Both the position numbers and the translations under genes were made by a program. Positions 24,650 through 32,484 of a stretch of DNA of 40,550 nt are shown here, one piece after another (within the stretch, counting starts at the first letter, position 1; every line of letters begins with the position of its first letter). The stretch comes from an uncultured Cellulosilyticum sp. (GTDB taxonomy: Bacteria > Bacillota > Clostridia > Lachnospirales > Cellulosilyticaceae), in assembly GCA_934725855.1 (NCBI GenBank), contig CAKVCL010000029.1, positions 1-40,550 of the forward strand, read 5' to 3'. The notes under the pieces were generated by a model. The model saw only the letters and a program-made list of their open reading frames with translations, made no database searches and was not told where the DNA came from.

Positions 24650-25822
24650 TTATTGATGATGTCTTTGAACAAATCTTTCAATACGAGCTGTGGCTTCTTT
24701 AAGCGCATCCACTGAATAAGCATAAGAACATCTAATAAAGCCTTCTCCGCATGCTCCAAAAGCTGTCCCTGGTACAACAGCCACTTTTTCTTCTTTTAAT
24801 AGGGTTTCACAAAATTCATCACTCGTCATACCTGTTGATGCAATACATGGGAATACATAAAAAGCACCTTCTGGTTCAAAGCAATCTAGTCCCATATTTC
24901 TAAAACGATCCACTAAATAGCGACGTCTTTGATTATAGCTTTCACACATCATTGCCACATCATCATCACCGTTTCTCATGGCTTCAATAGCGGCGTATTG
25001 ACTGGTACTTGGTGCACACATAATCGCAAATTGATGAATTTTAATCATTTGTTTAATGATTGGCTCTGGTCCAAGTGCATAACCTAAACGCCAACCTGTC
25101 ATTGCGTAAGCCTTTGAAAATCCATTAATGACGATTGTACGTTCATACATGCCTTCAATAGAAGCAATGGAAACATGTTTTTTACCATATGTAAGTTCAG
25201 CGTAAATTTCATCCGAAATCACCATAATATTAGTTTCTCTAAGCACCTTAGCAATAGCTTCTAAATCTTCTTTTTCCATAATAGCCCCTGTTGGGTTGTT
25301 AGGGAAAGGTAAAATTAATACTTTTGTTTTTGGTGTAATGGCTGCGCGAAGTTCATCTGCTGTTAATCTAAAATTATTTTCAGCTTTGGTTACAATTGGA
25401 ATAGGGGTTGCTCCTGCATAAATGGCACAAGGTTTATAAGAAACATAACTTGGTTCCACAACAAGGACTTCATCCCCGGGCCCTGCTAATAACCTCAACG
25501 CAATATCAATGGCTTCACTACCACCTACGGTTACAAGAGATTGCTTTTTAGCGTCATATTCCAAATTAAATCTTCTCTTCATATAACGGCAAATTTCTTC
25601 ACGAAGTTCTAATACCCCTGCATTAGCAGAATAAAAAGTCTTTCCTTGCTCTAAAGTATAAATGCCTTCTTCTCTAATATGCCAAGGCGTATCAAAATCA
25701 GGTTCCCCTACCCCTAAAGAAATAGCATCTCCCATTTCATTGACGATATCAAAAAATTTACGAATTCCTGAAGGGGGCACATCGGTCACACGTTTAATCA
25801 TAATATTGTCATAGTTCATCAT
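24650..25822 (-). CDS. PLP-dependent class I/II aminotransferase
   Basis: Protein of 390 aa, the standard length of fold-type I aspartate-type aminotransferases. GEPDFDTP near residue 40, PNNPTGA (about 175), DEIYAEL (about 203) and NGFSKAYAMTGWRLGY (Lys about 236, the pyridoxal phosphate Schiff base) are all present. SYAYS near the end holds the Arg-containing substrate region. It transfers an amino group between amino and keto acids in the cytoplasm; substrate unclear. The start overlaps the preceding Lrp-type regulator by four bases (ATGA), a tight pairing common in Clostridia and suggesting the regulator controls its own operon. Confidence 0.93.
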   Translation of the reverse strand: MMNYDNIMIKRVTDVPPSGIRKFFDIVNEMGDAISLGVGEPDFDTPWHIREEGIYTLEQGKTFYSANAGVLELREEICRYMKRRFNLEYDAKKQSLVTVGGSEAIDIALRLLAGPGDEVLVVEPSYVSYKPCAIYAGATPIPIVTKAENNFRLTADELRAAITPKTKVLILPFPNNPTGAIMEKEDLEAIAKVLRETNIMVISDEIYAELTYGKKHVSIASIEGMYERTIVINGFSKAYAMTGWRLGYALGPEPIIKQMIKIHQFAIMCAPSTSQYAAIEAMRNGDDDVAMMCESYNQRRRYLVDRFRNMGLDCFEPEGAFYVFPCIASTGMTSDEFCETLLKEEKVAVVPGTAFGACGEGFIRCSYAYSVDALKEATARIERFVQRHHQ

Positions 25823-26304
25823 GGCGAAACAATCATCCTCTCATCTTTTTTAGCTTCTTCAAAAATCACTCCATAGTCCTTGTATTTTTTAAGTACAAAA
25901 TGTGTTGCTGTACTTAAGACAGATTCAAGTGGTGCTAATTTTTGGCCTACAAATAAAGCCACTTCTTTCATTGTTTTTCCTTCAATAATAACGGTAAAAT
26001 CAAACCCACCTGACATTAAATACACAGACTTCACTTCATTAAATTGGTAAATACGTTCTGCCACACGATCAAATCCTTCTCCTCGTTGAGGGGTTACTTT
26101 TACCTCAATCAGTGCTGTAACGACTTGATTGCAATCTGTATGATCCCAGTTAATTAATGTATTATAGCCACAAATGACTTGTTGTTTTTCTAATTCTTTA
26201 ATCGTTTCCGCCACTTTGGCGGCATCTTCTCCTATCATAACAGCAATTTCTTGTGCTGATAAACGACTATTATTTTCTAACAATCTTAAGATTTCATTTT
26301 TCAT
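25819..26304 (-). CDS. Lrp/AsnC-family regulator
   Basis: An N-terminal winged helix (LRLLENNSRLSAQEIAVMIG, VAETIKELEKQQVICGYNTLI) is followed by a RAM/Lrp effector domain (VTALIEVKVTP..., SVYLMSGGFDFTVIIEG). Start chosen at 26304: AGAGGAG (26319-26313) is eight bases upstream, and a TATAAT at 26340-26335 places the transcript start near 26328, just before the earlier ATG at 26325. Length from 26304 is 161 aa. These proteins bind amino acids and form octamers; here it probably regulates its co-transcribed aminotransferase. Confidence 0.9.
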   Translation of the reverse strand: MKNEILRLLENNSRLSAQEIAVMIGEDAAKVAETIKELEKQQVICGYNTLINWDHTDCNQVVTALIEVKVTPQRGEGFDRVAERIYQFNEVKSVYLMSGGFDFTVIIEGKTMKEVALFVGQKLAPLESVLSTATHFVLKKYKDYGVIFEEAKKDERMIVSP

Positions 26305-26476
26305 AGCTTCATCTCCTCTGCTCATTATGTTCCTATTATATAGTATTTTTCATACAATTTCTACTTCTTTTGATTAAGCCAAGTTGTATAGAAGATAATG
26401 TTATTTTAACCCCCTTGCATTTAGATGAATAGTACCACATGTAAGTCATTGTTGATTTTAAGTGGTCTAAATGAAA

Positions 26477-26556
26477 AAAGCTATCTCCAATCAAGTAGTG
26501 CCTATAAGCTCGTTATGGCTTACAACATGCTTTCTACTTTTAAGCGAGATAGCTTT
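26477..26556 (-). terminator. Terminator of the spoVA operon
   Basis: AAAGCTATCTC (26477-26487) pairs with GAGATAGCTTT (26546-26556) around a loop with smaller internal hairpins. On the minus strand the hairpin is followed by a T run and sits right after the spoVAE stop. Confidence 0.75.
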
Positions 26557-26559
26557 TGA

Positions 26560-26928
26560 TTAACTTTTGCTCTTGGGATTAGCAATCAGTGCTGCTAAAT
26601 AGCCAAAAACAATGGCAACAGTTATTCCTGAAGCCGTATTGCGAATACCACCTGTAAAGGCACCCAAAAGGCCTTCACTTTTTACTTCTTCCATGGCGCC
26701 TTTTGCAAGGGAATATCCAAATCCTGAGATAGGAACGGTGGCACCCGCTCCTGCAAAATCAACCAAAGGTTGGTAAACACCAATAGCTTGTAGGACTGCC
26801 CCAACGACTAAGAAAAGCACCATAATTTTGCCATTGGTCAATTTCGTTCGATCCAATAAAATTTGACCGACCACACAGATTAGTCCTCCTACAATAAAAC
26901 ATTTCAAATAAGTCATAAAGATGTCCAT
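26560..26928 (-). CDS. spoVAE: Stage V sporulation protein AE (SpoVAE)
   Basis: A 122-aa membrane protein with four hydrophobic segments, the size of SpoVAEb. ICVVGQILLDRTKLTNGKIM and GAGATVPISGFGYSLAKGAMEEV match the SpoVAC/AE family. It helps form the channel that moves dipicolinic acid into the forespore and out at germination. It is the last gene of the operon; no SpoVAEa or AF gene follows. The start is 11 bases after the spoVAD stop. Confidence 0.93.
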   Translation of the reverse strand: MDIFMTYLKCFIVGGLICVVGQILLDRTKLTNGKIMVLFLVVGAVLQAIGVYQPLVDFAGAGATVPISGFGYSLAKGAMEEVKSEGLLGAFTGGIRNTASGITVAIVFGYLAALIANPKSKS

Positions 26929-26939
26929 TTTTTCACCTC

Positions 26940-27947
26940 TTATCTCATTTCAATGCACACTGCATGTGCGATTCCTGGTATGGTGTTACCTTGCTGTGTA
27001 CTTCCTGGACTCATGAGTGCGCCCGTTGGAATGAGTAAAATCTTTTTGAGCTTTCTTTCCTTTAATTGCTTATAAAAATAGCCTGTAAAAATCGAAGCAC
27101 TACAGCCGCATCCACTCGCCCCACTATTCGTGCCTTGAATTTCATCATCATACATCATTTTGCCACAGTCTAGCAAAACGTCACTTAAATCCGTACCTAA
27201 ACGTTTTGCCACATCAATCGCAATATCTACCCCACAGCTTCCTAAATCGCCTGTAATAATGGCATCAAAATCTTTAGGCTGCTGTTTGGTGTCCTCTAAA
27301 TGCGTGAGAATGGTATCCACTGCAGCCGGTGCCATGGCTGCACCCATATTAAAGGTATCTGTAACCCCTAAATCGACAATTTTACCAGGTGTAATGGCGG
27401 TAATCTTAGGACCTTCTCCACATCTTGAAATCGTAACAAAACCGCTCCCTGTTGCTGTCCAGGTTTGTGTTTCCATCCGTTGTCCTGCGTATTCTAGAGG
27501 AAATCTAAATTGCTTTTCAGCGGCTTCATTATGGCTACTTGTTCCTGCCACAACCAAATCTGCCATGCCACCTGCAACTGCCATACTTGCAAGGCACATG
27601 GATTCTCCCATGGTTGAGCAAGCCCCATAAAGGCCAAAGAAAGGAATATTAAAGTCCTTTACTCCAAATGTACTGGCAATGACTTGGTTTTCCAAATCTC
27701 CTGCAAATATATACTGAATATCCTGAGGAGTTTTAGCCGCACGATTTAATAGCCCTTGAATGGTCGTTTGTATGAGCCTTGCTTCTGCTTTCTCCCAGCT
27801 ATCTTCACCTAGTAGCTCATCCTTACAAACATGGTCAAAATACTTTCCCATCGGTCCTTGCCCTTCTTTAGGTCCTACACAAGAATACGCACAAGTAATA
27901 GCAGGTGGCGTTTTATACGTAATAGTTTGTTTGCCTATATGTCCCAT
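26940..27947 (-). CDS. spoVAD: Stage V sporulation protein AD (SpoVAD)
   Basis: Protein of 335 aa with a thiolase-like fold: FFGLYGACSTMGESMCLA near the middle and GTNSGASGCGCSASIFTGYF near residue 280. SpoVAD is a soluble dipicolinate-binding protein on the spore inner membrane that belongs to the SpoVA channel. Start supported by position, nine bases after spoVAC. No catalytic thiolase function is expected. Confidence 0.96.
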   Translation of the reverse strand: MGHIGKQTITYKTPPAITCAYSCVGPKEGQGPMGKYFDHVCKDELLGEDSWEKAEARLIQTTIQGLLNRAAKTPQDIQYIFAGDLENQVIASTFGVKDFNIPFFGLYGACSTMGESMCLASMAVAGGMADLVVAGTSSHNEAAEKQFRFPLEYAGQRMETQTWTATGSGFVTISRCGEGPKITAITPGKIVDLGVTDTFNMGAAMAPAAVDTILTHLEDTKQQPKDFDAIITGDLGSCGVDIAIDVAKRLGTDLSDVLLDCGKMMYDDEIQGTNSGASGCGCSASIFTGYFYKQLKERKLKKILLIPTGALMSPGSTQQGNTIPGIAHAVCIEMR

Positions 27948-27956
27948 AATGCCCTC

Positions 27957-28400
27957 CTATACAAAATAATAGATGATGCCAATGACAACACTGGCAATTG
28001 TACCAAATACAATCACTGGACCGGCAATTGTAAAAAGCTTCGCCCCAAGTCCATAAATAAATCCTTCTTTTTTATACTCCATCCCTGCACTTACCATAGA
28101 ATTGGCAAACCCTGTAATAGGGACTAAGGCTCCAGCTCCTCCAATTTTCCCAATGTTATCATAAACATTAAAGGCAGTCAGCACAAAACTGATAAAAATT
28201 AAACTATCGGTAGCCAGTGTGGTTGCCTCATAAAAAGAAAGTCCAAAAAACATATACCCATCAATTAATGCTTGTCCTAATATACAGATGATTCCGCCTA
28301 CAAAAAAAGCCTTGATACTATTGAGCCATACCTTGTTTTTTGGAGAATGTTTATCGACTATTTGCTGATAATCTTTTTTAACCTGATTAATATTTGCCAT
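27957..28400 (-). CDS. spoVAC: Stage V sporulation protein AC (SpoVAC)
   Basis: A start at 28400 (MANINQVKKDYQQIV) is chosen because AAAGGAG lies six bases upstream; an in-frame ATG at 28457 would overlap spoVAB. The 147-aa product has four hydrophobic segments and IICILGQALIDGYMFFG plus GAGALVPITGFANSMVSAGMEYK, the SpoVAC core. SpoVAC is the mechanosensitive-like membrane part of the dipicolinate channel. Confidence 0.94.
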   Translation of the reverse strand: MANINQVKKDYQQIVDKHSPKNKVWLNSIKAFFVGGIICILGQALIDGYMFFGLSFYEATTLATDSLIFISFVLTAFNVYDNIGKIGGAGALVPITGFANSMVSAGMEYKKEGFIYGLGAKLFTIAGPVIVFGTIASVVIGIIYYFV

Positions 28401-28411
28401 CTTCTGCTCCT

Positions 28412-28855
28412 TTATGATAAATAAACATTTGTAAAATAAGGGTAAATCCAATAACACAATGAACCAGCTAATTTACCAAATGCCAAAGCGAGTACTACCC
28501 ATGTAATGCCTTTTTTGAGCTTAATGCGTCGATTCACAATCGGCATCACATCTAGCACCTCTGCTAGGGCAATGATCAGTCCTCCAATAAACATCCCATA
28601 AGCAAACATCAATACGGTGGCTATAACCGGTCCAATAGGTAAGGGGATTTCATAACAAGATAAAATACTTCCTAATATGCTTCCTATAATAATCATATTT
28701 TCATACCACATCATATAATGACCCGTTTTGCTCCGATAAGCCATAATAGGAAGCACACCAATAATCGAAATAAAGGCCACAACGCCTCCAGCAACAATGC
28801 CACCTGCCCCAAGTCCAATGATAATGAGCGCCAAACTTTCAATGACGGTTTTCAT
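28412..28855 (-). CDS. spoVAB: Stage V sporulation protein AB (SpoVAB)
   Basis: A 147-aa membrane protein with four or five hydrophobic segments (LIIIGLGAGGIVAGGVVAFI..., IGPVIATVLMFAYGMFIGGLI). Size, topology and position between spoVAA and spoVAC identify it. Its start codon shares one base with the spoVAA stop, so the two are translationally coupled. Confidence 0.88.
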   Translation of the reverse strand: MKTVIESLALIIIGLGAGGIVAGGVVAFISIIGVLPIMAYRSKTGHYMMWYENMIIIGSILGSILSCYEIPLPIGPVIATVLMFAYGMFIGGLIIALAEVLDVMPIVNRRIKLKKGITWVVLALAFGKLAGSLCYWIYPYFTNVYLS

Positions 28856-29496
28856 TAAGGCTCTCCTCTCTGGCGATCGCTTAGTGTTTCAATTTCACAA
28901 TCCTCAGCATCTTGTTCATATTTCTTCATTTCAACTTGCATGGGGGTGGGGTCTTCTGTGATCTTTCTAAAGCCAAAATGATTAAAGAATATTAAAACGC
29001 CCGTTGTAATGCCAATCGCATAAGGAATGCTCAATAAATGGGGCTGCTGTACTTCTTTTCCGGTAATCATACGGTTAATCGTAATAAATGTTTCAGCTAG
29101 CGAAATATCGGTATTATACGCCATGATAGCCACAAATGCACCTGCAAAAACAATAATACAAACACCAATTACTTTTACCCATTCTATCCAATCCTTAGGC
29201 TTAATCGGTTTATGATGATATTCGATGACTGTATCCGGGTCGCCTATACTTTGTAAATCTGCATTAGGATACTCTTTTAAAATACAGTCAACGACATCCA
29301 TAATTTTAATAAGATAACGTCCATCATTTTCTATGTCTGGCACACAAAATATCTTAAGTGTTGCCACATGTGCCTTCACCTCACTCGGTGCAGATATATC
29401 ACAAATTTCTTCTAAGGTTACCCACTGTTTGACTTGTATGGTTTTTCGCTTATATAAGCGTATATAAATCGTGCATTTTCTCATATCCATCTTCAT
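28855..29496 (-). CDS. spoVAA: Stage V sporulation protein AA (SpoVAA)
   Basis: Protein of 213 aa: a soluble N-terminal domain (IYIRLYKRKTIQ, VTLEEICDISAP) and two hydrophobic segments in the C-terminal half (IGVCIIVFAGAFVAIMAY and AIGITTGVLIFFNHFGF). This is the SpoVAA plan. A second Met at residue 3 is an alternative start. Its first 47 bases lie inside a small upstream ORF in another frame, so initiation may depend on translation of that ORF. Confidence 0.9.
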   Translation of the reverse strand: MKMDMRKCTIYIRLYKRKTIQVKQWVTLEEICDISAPSEVKAHVATLKIFCVPDIENDGRYLIKIMDVVDCILKEYPNADLQSIGDPDTVIEYHHKPIKPKDWIEWVKVIGVCIIVFAGAFVAIMAYNTDISLAETFITINRMITGKEVQQPHLLSIPYAIGITTGVLIFFNHFGFRKITEDPTPMQVEMKKYEQDAEDCEIETLSDRQRGEP

Positions 29497-29626
29497 CGCC
29501 CCTATCTACAAACATACCGTTCTTATAATTTTCTTCTTGTGTTGGATTGATGTGCAGATAAATAGCCATGCCACCTGATATAAGTAAGGTAACGCATAAG
29601 ACCACTAAAATCATTTTCTTTTTCAC
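29450..29626 (-). CDS. Small single-pass membrane protein overlapping spoVAA
   Basis: A 58-aa ORF starting with GTG at 29626. A strong ribosome site GGGAGG lies eight bases upstream. The product VKKKMILVVLCVTLLISGGM begins with a signal-anchor-like helix (about 5-23), followed by a polar acidic tail rich in Asp and Glu that ends in MHDLYTLI. It overlaps the start of spoVAA by 47 bases in a different frame, and no other gene lies before spoVAA. The good ribosome site and operon position favour a real gene; it may be a coupling leader rather than a functional peptide. Not recognised. Confidence 0.55.
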   Translation of the reverse strand: MKKKMILVVLCVTLLISGGMAIYLHINPTQEENYKNGMFVDRGDEDGYEKMHDLYTLI

Positions 29627-29664
29627 GTAAAATACCTCCCTTTTTTTAGATATTTTTAGTCTTT

Positions 29665-29700
29665 CCTTTTATAGATTTATTATTCTTTTATACTTTTTTA
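29665..29700 (-). promoter_or_regulatory. Weak sigma-G-like promoter candidate for the spoVA operon
   Basis: Minus strand upstream of the 58-aa ORF has GGATAA followed about 14 bases later by GAATAATA, loosely like forespore sigma promoters. AT-rich context makes chance matches likely. Confidence 0.2.
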
Positions 29701-29726
29701 TCCGATTATTTTTTAATCCATTCAAA

Positions 29727-29764
29727 AAGCCGCTTAGATGCTTTTTCATTCATCTAAGCGGCTT
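29727..29764 (-). terminator. Terminator after hemZ
   Basis: 14-bp perfect stem AAGCCGCTTAGATG (29727-29740) and CATCTAAGCGGCTT (29751-29764); on the minus strand it is followed by TTTTTG. Separates hemZ from the spoVA operon. Confidence 0.9.
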
Positions 29765-29784
29765 CTTACCCTCGTAATGATTAA

Positions 29785-31227
29785 TTATTGATATTTAATA
29801 AATCCTTCACGCTTTCTTTCAATCATTTCATCAATACGTTCAATATAATCTTTTAAGCTTTTTACATTAGGAATTCGGTCAATACGGGCTCCATTTTGAT
29901 AAACGATCTTAGTAATTGCCCCTGCGCCTAAAGCAATAATACTTTCTGCTTCCTCCATGATTTCGACATTGTAAATGCCCTCAGTTCCTGGTTTGGCATA
30001 GCCCACGTTTTCAAAATTTCCTAACATATTTTTCTGACGATACATATAATAAGGCCTAAGCCCCATCTCCCTTATCTTTTGTTCACATAAGACAAGCATT
30101 TTCTCAATCTTATCGCCTTCTGTTAGATGCACTGCTTCTTCATCTTCGCGAAGTGCTTCTTTTAACCTAGACGCTCTTTTAATCGCCATCGTATGCACTG
30201 TAATATTTTCAGGATTTAACGCTTTAAGGGCTTCTAATGTATAAGCGACATCCTCAATTTCTTCTCCTGGCAAACCTAGAATCATATCCATATTAATATT
30301 ATTATGTCCTAATAACCTAGCCGTTTTGAAAACCTTTTTAATGTCTTCTACGGTATGCTTTCTTCCAATAGCATCTAACGTTTTTTGATTCATACTTTGT
30401 GGATTAATAGAGATACGCCCCACGCCATGTGCTTTCATAATGCGTAGTTTCTCTGCTGTAATGGTATCGGGTCTTCCTGCTTCAACGGTATATTCTTCAA
30501 TCTGGCTCAAATCAAAGGATTGCTCGATATGAGAAAGCAAACGCTGCAATTGGTCTTCATTTAAACTGGTTGGTGTGCCCCCACCAATATATAAACTACG
30601 AATATGCACCCCTTTTTTCTCTTTTGCTACAAAAGTAATCTCCTTAAATAACGCTTCTAAATAAGGCTCCACCTCTTTTTGTTTCTGCTCTAAAGCATAC
30701 GCTGTAAAAGAACAGTATACACAACGCGTGGGACAAAATGGGATGCCAATATAAACACTGATTTCACCTGGCTGATTATGACTTAATATCGCGAGTTCTT
30801 GTTTGGCTACTTCTGTCATCAAAAGACGTTTACTTTTGCTTACCTTATAGGCCTCTTTAAGATAAGCATCAATTGCCTCCTCCTTCATACCCGCTTTTAA
30901 GGCTTCATGTACCAATTTGGTAGGGCGAATGCCCGTTAAAATTCCCCATGGCATTTGTCTGCCTGTATAAGCACATAACGTATCATAAACTGCTTTCTTT
31001 AAAGCTTCCTTCAAGCTTTTTTTATCTCTTATCTCATCACCTACCAAAAGGACATCATACTTAGCTTCCTGTAAAAGTTCCTCTCCTTTTTTGAGATAGG
31101 CAATTGCTTGATTACCTATATAGATTGCTTCTAATTCTAAGTCTTCTTTTACATAAGGCAAAAATAAATTTCTTACATTTCCTATTTCATAGGCTGCATC
31201 ATGCCCCTTACAAACTAACTCAATCAT
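29785..31227 (-). CDS. hemZ: HemZ-type coproporphyrinogen III dehydrogenase-like radical SAM protein
   Basis: Protein of 480 aa. A 150-residue N-terminal region is followed by a radical SAM core with CPTRCVYCSF (Cys about 164, 168, 171; CxxxCxxC) binding a 4Fe-4S cluster. GGGTPTSL, VEAGRPDTI and NMDMILGLPGEE are standard HemN/HemZ segments. Length and the N-terminal extension fit HemZ rather than the shorter HemW. True coproporphyrinogen oxidation is not shown, as some relatives act on other substrates. It is the last gene of the relA-dtd-MBL-hemZ operon and follows the MBL gene by 16 bases. Confidence 0.9.
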   Translation of the reverse strand: MIELVCKGHDAAYEIGNVRNLFLPYVKEDLELEAIYIGNQAIAYLKKGEELLQEAKYDVLLVGDEIRDKKSLKEALKKAVYDTLCAYTGRQMPWGILTGIRPTKLVHEALKAGMKEEAIDAYLKEAYKVSKSKRLLMTEVAKQELAILSHNQPGEISVYIGIPFCPTRCVYCSFTAYALEQKQKEVEPYLEALFKEITFVAKEKKGVHIRSLYIGGGTPTSLNEDQLQRLLSHIEQSFDLSQIEEYTVEAGRPDTITAEKLRIMKAHGVGRISINPQSMNQKTLDAIGRKHTVEDIKKVFKTARLLGHNNINMDMILGLPGEEIEDVAYTLEALKALNPENITVHTMAIKRASRLKEALREDEEAVHLTEGDKIEKMLVLCEQKIREMGLRPYYMYRQKNMLGNFENVGYAKPGTEGIYNVEIMEEAESIIALGAGAITKIVYQNGARIDRIPNVKSLKDYIERIDEMIERKREGFIKYQ

Positions 31228-31243
31228 GCTCTATCCTCTTTTC

Positions 31244-31888
31244 TTATTCATCAAACATATTAAATACTGGATTTGTATCAATTTCTTTGCGAACCGTTGT
31301 GGAAGGACCGTGTCCTGGATAAAGAATCGTTTGCTCAGGCAACGTAAAGATTTGTGCTCGAATGGCACTCAGCAGCCTGATAGCATTTCCTCCTGGGAAA
31401 TCAGAACGGCCTACGGAACCCGCAAAAATGGCATCTCCTACAAAGGCAATCCCTTCTTCTTTCGCATAATAGCAAGCCCCATCCGTTGTATGACCTGGTA
31501 CATGAATCAGTTGCACTTTAAATGCTGGATTGGTTTTTAATTGAATCTCTTCCCCATGTTCTAAGTACTCATCTGCTTCAAACGAAATGCCTTCCTCGCA
31601 GAGCATGTAAGATAAATTCCAATCTGGCTCCGTCACATAAGCCTTTCCTTCTTTATGCATGATAATCTTCGCACCCGTTAAGACCCTTAATTTTTCTGCC
31701 CCATAAATGTGATCTGCATGCCCGTGTGTTAACAAAATAGCTTCAATTGCATATCCTTTTTTATGAATATAGTCAGCAAGCTGCTCACCCTCTGCACCTG
31801 GGTCAATGACAAAACCATGTCCTGTGGTTTCATCTATATATAAATAAGTTAATTCCTCACAAAAAATCCCTCTTATCGTTTCAATCAT
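31244..31888 (-). CDS. MBL-fold hydrolase, glyoxalase II-like
   Basis: Protein of 214 aa with the metallo-beta-lactamase signature THGHADH (His55, His57, Asp59, His60), VPGHTTDGACYY, FVGDAIFAGSVGRSDFPGG and YPGHGPST. These supply the two-metal site. The SVGRSDFPGG segment is typical of glyoxalase II-like persulfide/thioester hydrolases of Firmicutes (YqgX type). Thioester substrate is inferred. Lies between dtd and hemZ and is co-transcribed with them. Confidence 0.92.
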   Translation of the reverse strand: MIETIRGIFCEELTYLYIDETTGHGFVIDPGAEGEQLADYIHKKGYAIEAILLTHGHADHIYGAEKLRVLTGAKIIMHKEGKAYVTEPDWNLSYMLCEEGISFEADEYLEHGEEIQLKTNPAFKVQLIHVPGHTTDGACYYAKEEGIAFVGDAIFAGSVGRSDFPGGNAIRLLSAIRAQIFTLPEQTILYPGHGPSTTVRKEIDTNPVFNMFDE

Positions 31889-31945
31889 ACTTTATCCTCC
31901 AAATTACTTTCTATCATTCTATCCTTAAGCTTTTAATCTTCTTGC

Positions 31946-32395
31946 TTAAAATAATTTACTACTATCTAATAAAATCGTTACTGGCCCATCATTAATGAGG
32001 GACACTTTCATATCTGCCTGAAAAATGCCTGTTTCAACAGGGACATCTTCTTTTTTTAAGCGTTCAATAAAGGCATCAAACTTAAGTCTAGCTTCTTCTA
32101 CAGGTCCAGAAGCCGTAAAACTTGGGCGCATGCCTTTAATCGCGCTCCCATAAAGTGTAAATTGGGGAACAATAAGCAATTTCCCCTTTATATCTTTAAC
32201 AGATAAATTCATTTTATCTGCTTCATCACTAAAAATACGTAGTCCTGCTATCTTTTTAGCCATATAGTCCATATCTTGCATCGTATCTTCGCCTCTTACC
32301 GCAACTAATACCATTAAGCCTTTTTCAATCGCTCCCACGGTCTTTCCATCTACTGTCACTGAAGCCTCTGTCACACGTTGTACAACTGCTCTCAT
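31946..32395 (-). CDS. dtd: D-aminoacyl-tRNA deacylase
   Basis: Protein of 149 aa, typical DTD size. MRAVVQRVTEASVTVDG at the start and NDGPVTILLDS (about 136-146) match the Gly-cisPro motif that rejects L-amino acids. The other catalytic motif reads PQFTLYG (about 76-82), with Pro in place of the usual Ser of SQFTLYG. The enzyme removes D-amino acids, and glycine from tRNA-Ala, protecting translation. Follows relA by 90 bases of terminator-bearing spacer, yet faces the same way. Confidence 0.94.
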   Translation of the reverse strand: MRAVVQRVTEASVTVDGKTVGAIEKGLMVLVAVRGEDTMQDMDYMAKKIAGLRIFSDEADKMNLSVKDIKGKLLIVPQFTLYGSAIKGMRPSFTASGPVEEARLKFDAFIERLKKEDVPVETGIFQADMKVSLINDGPVTILLDSSKLF

Positions 32396-32421
32396 TGATA
32401 TTCTCCTTTTCTATTCATTAA

Positions 32422-32482
32422 AAAAGTGCTGCTATAACGTCTGCCCATGCCTGACGCACGCGCCATGTTATACAGCACTTTT
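32422..32482 (-). terminator. Terminator after relA
   Basis: AAAAGTGCTGCTATAAC (32422-32438) pairs with GTTATACAGCACTTTT (32467-32482), one bulged base. On the minus strand it ends in a T run. The GC-rich loop has its own small repeat. Starts two bases after the relA stop. Confidence 0.85.
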
Positions 32483-32484
32483 AT

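Noticed and set aside
27160..27630. Plus-strand ORF of 156 codons opposite spoVAD
   Set aside because: Antisense shadow of a well supported gene.
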